From positions 432,427,106 through 432,491,105 of the forward strand of contig NC_045428.1 of NCBI RefSeq assembly GCF_902635505.1: a DNA stretch of 64,000 bases. Direction: 5' to 3'. The DNA is from Sarcophilus harrisii (taxonomy: Eukaryota > Chordata > Mammalia > Dasyuromorphia > Dasyuridae). Position numbers and translations under genes: made by a program. The notes under the pieces were generated by a model, which searched no databases, had not been told where the DNA came from, and saw only the letters and a list, made by a program, of their open reading frames with translations. This document shows positions 52,336-64,000 of this stretch, one piece after another (within the stretch, counting starts at the first letter, position 1; each line of letters starts with the position of its first letter).

Positions 52336-54421
52336 GCTGACTATTCTCTCATTTTCTTTCCCCAACTCACAACCAGATATATTTTTGAATAATCCTTTGA
52401 TGTCATGTTCATTATTACCTCTGTTGCTTCTGGGCATATCTCATCCATTGCAATCCATTTTTTTCAAAGCTCAAAATCACACCTGATTACATCAACCCTC
52501 ACTGAATTTTTTTCCCCAAAGCGCTCTTATAGCATTTATAGTATAATATACAATTAGCACTTTAATCCTGTCTTACTGCTGTCATTATTTTAGCTACTCT
52601 TCTAGATTGTAGATTAAGGTTGATATGCAGTCTTGATTTTGGAAGTTATTGCAGAAATAATTTAGTCTAACTAAAAAGTTAGACTTAATTTTTGATGTAG
52701 AAAAGAATATTTTCTACTAGAGTAAGATTTCTACTTATGTCAAGTGATGTGTCCTGGGGCTGTCCAATCATCCTATTTCCCTTTCTGTTCATACTTGGTA
52801 CATAAGATCTATTCATTAAGATGCCTCTGGGGAATAGTCTTAAAGTAATAGAAGTATCTTCCCATGAGAAGAAGGGGTATTTTTTTTTCTTTACCACTAC
52901 TATAGCTAAAAAATGTTTTGGAAAAACTTCATAGCTCTGAAGGTTCAGGAAGTTGGTATTATTATCTGATCTCTCCCTACTCTGGGGAGTCTGATTCTTG
53001 CTGGTCAAATTCCTGCTAGATAAATTGGCATTCTGGTTTATAAATTAATCAATTTGCCAGATCTTTCATATCTCAAGCTCAGGATCCACTTAAGGAAATC
53101 CATATATTCTTGCTCTAGTAGGCTGCCTTTATATTCTATGCATCAGACCTTAAAATAACCAGGTTAAAATAACCAGTCTAGATTCAGAGCTGAATGTGTC
53201 AGAGGTTCTCAAGGGATTATCCCATTAAGAAAAGGGAGGTTAGTCAACTTCCATCCTGAATTTCTGGTAGATTTTATTTATATAGACTGTGTATGTGTGT
53301 GAGGCGGGATAGGATATGTGTTTGCTATATGTGATCTCAAAGCTGGAAGAGACCTGAGAGATTATTTTATCAGAAACACAACCCAGCTCTTTTGGCTACT
53401 AGGCTAATCATTCCTAGAGTGCTCTCTTTTTAGGATAGGATCAGTTATTTTGTTCCTCTTAAACTAGTTAGCACAGTACTAAGCACATAGCAGACTTTCA
53501 AGTGTGTGGATGTTTGTGTATAGGTTTGGGACTGGAGAGGATCTGTAGGGCCTTTTATGCTACCATTCTGTTATCTAGGATAAATCCTCAGGGTATTGCC
53601 AGCCTAGAAATTCCCCCCTCTCCAACTGCCCTGAATTGTAAGTTTGTATGCTTTTTCTGTCTCTTACTTTAAGAAACACTAGAATTTTTGCATTTCAATT
53701 TGAGATAGTTGAAATGTTGTCAGTTTTTATCTGTCATAAGTGGAGATGTCTTTTTTTTTTTTTTTCTTCTGTTTTCCACAGTTAAGTTTAAACTACAAGT
53801 TGTGATTCTTGTCTGTAAGAGAATATAGCAAAAAAAAAAAAAAAAAAAAAGTCAATACTTGGTCAGTCTTTTCTATTCTGGGCAGAAAATAAAAAATGGA
53901 ATCTACAAGCAATTATATTTTTGACTTTTAGGAAGCCTAAGAGTTTATCGATCAATATAAACCCATGGCAAATTAGCCTTCAGATGTCAGTCACACAATA
54001 AATATGTTGCCAACTGTGAACTTTGGCATCATACAATTAAAAATTAATTCCTATTTATTTCAAGTATTATTAAAATTATCTACAACTTTTATTTTCTTTC
54101 CTGGTCCAGGTTTCTTGATCATTCAACATATTCCCATCCTTGACACTGACTACTTCTCTAATATGTGCACAAGGAACCCAAATTAATTTTAATATTACTT
54201 ATTAATGAATACTTTAAGGATCTATGGTTTTGTTGTAGCCTCTCCATGCTTTAGGAGATGAGATAGTTTTCATGAGCTGCTTATATGTGTCCCCCCACTT
54301 CAAATGATCATGCAGGAGCCAATACCTTGATAAATAATTGTTTTCTAATTAAGACTAGATTACATTCTATTTCCAGGTCTATCTTCAAAGTCTATGGTGG
54401 AATCTTTTAAAACTTTAGATC

Positions 54422-54605
54422 TGGGGCAACTAGATGGTGTAACGTATAGAGCACCAGCTCTGAAGTCAAGAGGATTAGAGTTCAAATCTCACTCAGACAC
54501 TTAACACTTCCTGGCTGTGTGACCCTGGGCAAGTCATTTAATTCCAATTGCCTCAGCAACCTCCTCTACCCCCCCCCCAAAAAAAAAAACCCAAAACAAA
54601 AAAAC
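54422..54605 (+). mobile_element. tRNA-derived marsupial SINE
   Basis: Sense, full: GGGGCAACTAGATGGTGTAA (A-box side), GTTCAAATC B-box, GTGTGACCCTGGGCAAGTCA, then C- and A-rich tail. Confidence 0.85.
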
Positions 54606-54800
54606 TTTGGCTCTGTTGGCATAATCATTAAGTATACAGGGCAGAATCCTCCATGCCAGAATGAGGCATCAGAGGCATTCACTTGTAGTGGAATTTTAAC
54701 ATTGTCATGAGTAAACATAATTAAGGAGGCCAGTTATCAAGAGAATCATATCTTATACGCTAGAGAAAAACAGAAATCACTGCTGACCTTCTATTGGCCC

Positions 54801-54988
54801 AGCTTCTTAAACTGTGGTTTGTGATCCCATATGGAGTCTCATAACTGATATGAGGATCATGAAATTATGATTTATTATCAGTAAATGTCTGATTTGTATT
54901 CATATTTTATATATCTATATACCTGGAGTCACATAAAAATTTCTTGGGTAAAAAGGGGTTATGAATGGGAAAAGTTTAAGAACCATGC
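54801..54988. mobile_element. hAT-type MITE
   Basis: About 190 bp with ends AGCTTCTTAAACT and AGTTTAAGAACCA forming terminal inverted repeats; inside GAAATTATGATTTATTATCA. Confidence 0.6.
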
Positions 54989-55557
54989 CATTTATATCCT
55001 GTTCTTTTCTTTCCTTCCCTAGTAAGGTAGATAATCTATAATTCTAGAATTAGAAAATTGAAATATGACTTCTTTCTTTGCTGTTTATTTTGGAATAGAG
55101 ATTGGTAAACTATAACTGAGGGCCAAGTCTGGCTTGCTGCCTGTGAGCCTGCCAAGCTAAGGGGAGGGAGGTTTACATTTTTAAAATAAAATAAAACTTT
55201 GTTTTAAAAAAATGTAAAAGTCATTCTTAACTGGGGTTCATACAAAAAAACAAACAAACCAGGTGCAGGCTGCATTTTGGGCAGTAGTTTGCTGACTCCT
55301 GTTCTAGAAACTTTCCCTCATTCTGATTTTGTATCCTAATGAGTTTCTAAGGTTTATTGTTAAATTGAGATAATTTCAAATTTGCTGTGACAATTCTGCT
55401 TTTCTTAGTAAAATCTGCTTTTCATAGTGAAGGATATAATATTTGATTTTGCTCCTGAAACAAGCTAGATCACTTCTTCCTTAGGTAGGAAGATAAATTT
55501 AGGTCAAAGTCAAACATTTTCATGAATTAGCAGCAAAACGAATCACCATCATATGAC

Positions 55558-55754
55558 TTTTAATCTTTTACTTAATGGACGCATTGAATAAAAATATCAA
55601 CCCAAGTTACTTCACAAAACCTGCAAGTGTATTTACAGAGTGAATAAGTTACATAGATCACATCTGAATAGAAGTGTTTCTGATGTGCAACAGTTTTACA
55701 CACCCATATTTTAACACTTGACAGTATTAAGTGTGAGAGGGGAAATTTATAAGA

Positions 55755-55788
<34 letters not shown>

Positions 55789-55789
55789 G

Positions 55790-55852
<63 letters not shown>

Positions 55853-56857
55853 AATTAAATATCATCTACAAAACAAAGTGAGGACTTGCACTTCACCTTG
55901 ATAGTTCTATTTTCGGTTATCCAAGTGGACATTAAATTAAAATATGCATGCATGACAGATTAGAGGATTTAGACAGTTAATGTGGATGTATTAACTTTGT
56001 TCTACAAAATGTCAAAGTTAATTCAAATTAACAACCATCTTTTTTTTTTTTTTTTTTTTGTAGTATAAATATGTTCATAAAAGCAACCCTCTAGGAAAAA
56101 GCAGCCAAGATCCTTAAAAAAAAAAAAAAAAAAATTCTACCTATACCATTTCTGGTACTTGGGTCCTAATAACAGACCTCTGCAAAGCAATCCAGTACCT
56201 TCAGAGACAGTAGCCTAGCAACATTAAGAAATGTACTTCATAGCAGCTCATTTTAGATACAGTAATCGTATTCAAATTACAGTGTATGTTAAATTGTAGT
56301 CCATTTACAGTTTGTTTTCATATATACAGGCGCTCAGCTTTTGACCAACTGTCTCAGTTTCTATTGGCCAGCTTCATTCTGCCTGCCCCTTTTCACCCCC
56401 TCCCCCAGAAAAGAAAAAAGAAGAAAAATAGAGGGAAATAATATACAAGTTTTAGGATACAAAAGGGAAAAAAAAATTAGTAAAGGGAACATTGCACTTT
56501 TGCCAATCTAAAACCAGTTTCTAGAAAGGAAGGTATTGTTCAGTGTTGTCGGCTTTGGTATGCAATGGAAGTCGCCTCTTCAGTAGTGAGTTGTGGTTGC
56601 TCAGTGAAATGCTAACTTTTTTTGTGCAACACAGCACGGAGACTTGAGAATGTCCGGTGTGTTCTAGGCTACCTCTGTCCTGACAGTATTGCTACATGTT
56701 GGAAGTTCCGCCCACCTCTTTGTAGAAAAAGTCCTACAGGTAACAAGAGGGAGGACAGCCTGGCCAAGTCTTCTGAAGACTGAAAAGACACTGGAAGACA
56801 TCACTCCAGCATGGCAGCACTCCCAGCTTGGAACCAACGGAGGACGGAAGACTCCTG
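55558..56857 (-). other. FRY: FRY 3' UTR (probable)
   Basis: Region downstream of the FRY stop with little recognisable repeat apart from a GT/TA microsatellite and two A/T runs. An ATTAAA variant signal lies near 55558-55563 on the minus strand. The 3' end is inferred, not proven. Confidence 0.5.
55755..55848 (+). repeat. (GT)n(AT)n microsatellite
   Basis: GT repeat running into a long TA repeat, within the probable FRY 3' UTR. Confidence 0.95.
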
Positions 56858-60629
<3,772 letters not shown>

Positions 60630-61222
60630 CTAAAGAAAAAATTTATAGGGGAAGACATAGTTATTAAGGAATAGATTTTTTTTATAACCTTGGAATTAGT
60701 TTTATATATAATAAGTGAAATATATGGGTTCATAAGTTTCAATTTTTTAAATGATGTATGATTAGCCATTTAATTTCAAAATAAAACAAAAATCCAATCA
60801 ATGAATGTATGTAAAATTTAACATTGTGAATCAGAATAAGTAATGTGGAATAGCCATAGTCCCCTGAGGGATGTCTGGTAGAGGACCAAGGAGATTTATC
60901 CTGTTTGCTAAGTTATAATTTTTAGACATTATTGACAATGAGCATAATTTTATGAGATAGTAATCTTTTTTAAGTGAAAAATATTTTGAATAAAAGTGTA
61001 TTTTGTAAGGGAAAACATTAAGTTGCTCTGAGTGGGTCACCTTATTATATAAGCAGAATCCCACAGTGATGAGCCTTACTTAATTATTTATAACTACTAT
61101 TAAGGATAGAGCACACACAGACAATTTAAAAAAAGTTTTTATGATTATCACACGCAAGATATTTTTACAAATCAATAAAAATGTTTTTAAAATATCAAAA
61201 TTAGGTTTGTTATTATTAGAGG

Positions 61223-61227
<5 letters not shown>

Positions 61228-61253
<26 letters not shown>
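61228..61253 (+). repeat. (AT)n
   Basis: About 13 AT units, FRY intron. Confidence 0.9.
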
Positions 61254-61258
<5 letters not shown>

Positions 61259-62842
61259 ATAATCAAAGAGCGAATGCTTTATAGGAAGAGTACAACATTT
61301 TTTATGGAAAGTAAATTTAGAAGTAATTGCTGGAACTGGCCACTGAGCTCCACTAAAATGGATAATTCTGGACTTTAAAAGTTATTTTCATTAAAATCAG
61401 AATAGCTCACACATATCTTTTAGGGAAAAGGAGTCAATATCTTTTACTCTTGGGGAAATTATTGTCCAGTCTGTTTTTTTTTAATAACTATTTTTTCTAA
61501 AACTTGGCATCGACACTTCAAGTATTGGTCTGATGAATAAGGTAATTGATGGGTAAGATTACTCAAAACAATAAGAACTAACCCCCAGAATTCATGCTTG
61601 GCATTCAGAAGGCACTTAATAATTGTTTACTGAATTGAATTAGACTGACATATATATGACAACTAGACATGAGCTGTGGGAATCCAAACCACCCAGTGTT
61701 TCTTTCCTTAATTAGGATTAAATTAAAGACAAAATAGGGCACTTTAAAACTCCCAATTCAAGAATACCTCAAAGGATGAGGAATTATAAATCTAGTTATT
61801 CAGATTTAGCTCTTTGTTACATATAAGCTACTGAAGATATCTTTTCTCCAAATGAGTCTGACAAGATTTAAAATGGGGACGGGGGAAGAAGAGGTGATTA
61901 CTGGTTGTCAAACAAGACAATGCCATTTAAAAATTGACTGATATAATATATAATCAAACCATATATATCTGAACTGAGTAAAGTTAGATTCTTTTTGATT
62001 TATGAAAGAAAATATGATTGAGGTGACCTCTGTGAAGAGGCTAATAGGTTAGGTTTCAAGCACTCTCTAGTGCAAAGGAAAGTTTTCAATGTTTAAAACA
62101 GAAGTGTTAAACTGCAAGCTGCCCACAACACTCTGAGTGCTGTTGAACCAGATTTGGGAAATATATAAGAAAACAAATAAAAACACAATGAAACATAGAT
62201 AATATTAGTATGTGGTTTTCTAAGTCAATATGCAGCCTGCAGTGATCTTTATGCACAGTTTGGTGCTCCCTCTTTCTATCTGAGGTTGACACCACTCATC
62301 TTTCAACAAACTTTTCTTTATAGAAACCTTTTGATAGTCGATTTATAAATGAAAGAATTCTATTTAGTAGAATTTAAAAATTTTATTCTACTTAGTAGAA
62401 TTTTAAATCATATTTAAAATCTTATTCTATTGATAGTAAAAAAAAAAACACTATAAAAAAGACCTAATGGTAATTTTACAATTCAGTAGAGACAGCTCTG
62501 CAATTTAATTCAATTTAAAACCCTAATTAGGATTTGTGATATACACAGACTTCAAATAATATTATTACATACATATAATACATATTTATATATAATATAA
62601 ATTATTATTGTAAATGACCCATGTTCTATATCAGAAATCATAGCAATTGAGGTTTTCTTTTTTGTGAGGAAAACAACTCAGAATGCTACTAATAAATGAC
62701 AAGTTTCTAATTATCTATGAATAAATAAATAGAAATGAAAAAGGAACAACATGCTAAGAGATACAACAGTAACAGTAAAATCAGGGTTCATTCAGGGTCC
62801 ATAGTTTAATGGACAAAGAGTATGAAAGAACTTTTGACTTAC

Positions 62843-62860
62843 TGCAAGAGATTCCATTTG
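62843..62860 (-). CDS. FRY: Candidate 18-nt FRY microexon
   Basis: On the minus strand GGGTAG|CAAATGGAATCTCTTGCA|GTAAGTC. The 18 nt read QMESLA in the phase 0 needed by the next exon. An in-frame TAG just upstream rules out a longer exon. The donor is perfect; the acceptor is preceded by several TGC motifs and a distant pyrimidine tract, as in neural microexons. I cannot confirm use. Confidence 0.35.
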
Positions 62861-64000
62861 CTACCCAGCAAGCATGGCACAGGAAAAAAAAGGAAAGGAA
62901 AGAAAGTAGAGGGTCAGTGTAATGCATGCAACAGAAAGCACAGCCCTCTTTAAGAACATCACTGTTCAGCAGTATTAGCATGGCTTGTTTCAATTTTGTC
63001 AATGGCTGCTAGTGTTTCACTCCCACAACATGCACTGCATTCCAGTTAAACACAAGCTCTATACACAATGGGGAGTGCCATTGGCCAAAATAATGGAACC
63101 AGCATTTAGTAGGTTTTAAGTTTAGTTTGCTAAGATTTTGGCAGCCAGGTAACAAAAAAATCAAGCTTCTAGTGACTGAAGGACTTAGTTGTATAAGCCT
63201 GAATGACTACTTCTTCACTCTGAGGAGATAATCTAATAATATAATGATAATTCTCAAAAGATCAACTCAGTAATTTTTAAAGATATTTATTAGAACTGGA
63301 GCATAAAATAAGCTGCTGGGAGGCTTAAGTCTGTGTCTTTAATAGGATCTTAAGATCTTATGCACTCTGGAAATTCTACCTTTATTTATTGATAATATAA
63401 ATACAAATGCTACTAATAATCCAATTTTCATTTTTATTACAAAATTTGTTCCTCTATATTTGGAAAATGTTTAGTAGGAATATTAATACTTATTTCAAAA
63501 GGATGATGGTGGTATTCCCCTCCTCAAAGAGAGTCAACATGTGAGCATTTTTTCCATATTTTTATGATTAAACAAAATAGATAATTTATGATAAAAATTC
63601 ATAACAATTATTTTACAAAAAGGATTTGTAACTTACATTTTAAGCTAATCACCTTTAATTACAGGAGAATGAAAACTCTGAATAGGAGGGTAGAACTGTA
63701 GCTCCAAGGACAGTAATTTTTGGTTTCCTTAAGTCACAATCACAATATTAACTTAAGGGAATCTGCATATATGGGAATCTGAGACCATAAATTGGCATGG
63801 AATTATTACTTGAATTGATTTGTTATTCTTAATCTTAAAGAATCATATACTTCATTCTGAATTATCAAAATATTTTTAGTCTAGTTTAAAGTTCATTGAC
63901 CCATGATGATAAGAATTCCCATCTTCATGCTCACAATATTATTAATTTAACATTCATATTGATAACACTTAAATAGTGCTTCAGTGTGGAGGTTAATATC

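Larger units (their letters stand above)
49920..54420. other. Intergenic, ZAR1L to FRY
   Basis: No coding exon recognised. Most of 49,920-51,620 and 52,340-54,410 is unassigned AT-rich sequence; listed SINEs and L2 fill part of the rest. Confidence 0.6.
60630..64000 (-). other. FRY: FRY intron (partial)
   Basis: No exon other than the 18-nt candidate. No repeat class could be assigned with confidence. Confidence 0.55.

Noticed and set aside
55572-55865. 97-codon minus-strand frame with Tyr/Ile repeats
   Set aside because: Translation of the TA/GT microsatellite.

Overview
This is a vertebrate nuclear locus, almost certainly from a marsupial. It holds the conserved FRY - ZAR1L - BRCA2 block, inverted relative to the usual human orientation. 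The marsupial call rests on three things: protein-coding exons that clearly match mammalian BRCA2, ZAR1L and FRY; many tRNA-derived CORE-SINEs of the kind seen in (especially Australian) marsupials; and marsupial-style L1 3' ends alongside old L2, L3/CR1 and MIR copies. I cannot name the species. Family calls come from remembered sequence features, not a search.

Layout. About 2.4-32.3 kb: the 5' half of BRCA2 on the minus strand (exon 2 to exon 11, all splice sites readable). Exon 12 and the OB-fold/DSS1 half lie off the left edge. About 31.9-32.65 kb: a CpG-rich island with E2F, tandem CACGTG and ETS sites, matching the bidirectional BRCA2/ZAR1L promoter known in human. About 32.7-44.0 kb: repeat-filled sequence, probably ZAR1L 5' intron. 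44.2-49.9 kb: ZAR1L on the plus strand, four coding exons, complete at 318 codons. 49.9-55.5 kb: intergenic, mostly old repeats. 55.5-64 kb: the 3' end of FRY on the minus strand (three last coding exons and 3' UTR), with a possible 18-nt microexon upstream. The rest of FRY lies off the right edge.

Function. BRCA2 loads RAD51 in homologous recombination. The window holds the PALB2-binding N-terminus and all eight BRC repeats. ZAR1L is an oocyte-type RNA-binding zinc protein. FRY is a large scaffold for NDR kinases. The genes share a chromosomal block rather than a pathway; only BRCA2 and ZAR1L share a promoter.

I found no undescribed multigene system. The most unusual items are the candidate FRY microexon, a GC-AG intron in FRY, an upstream ORF overlapping the BRCA2 start, a perfect 24-bp inverted repeat, a recent retrocopy of an unrecognised transcript, and several L1 insertions with perfect target-site duplications.
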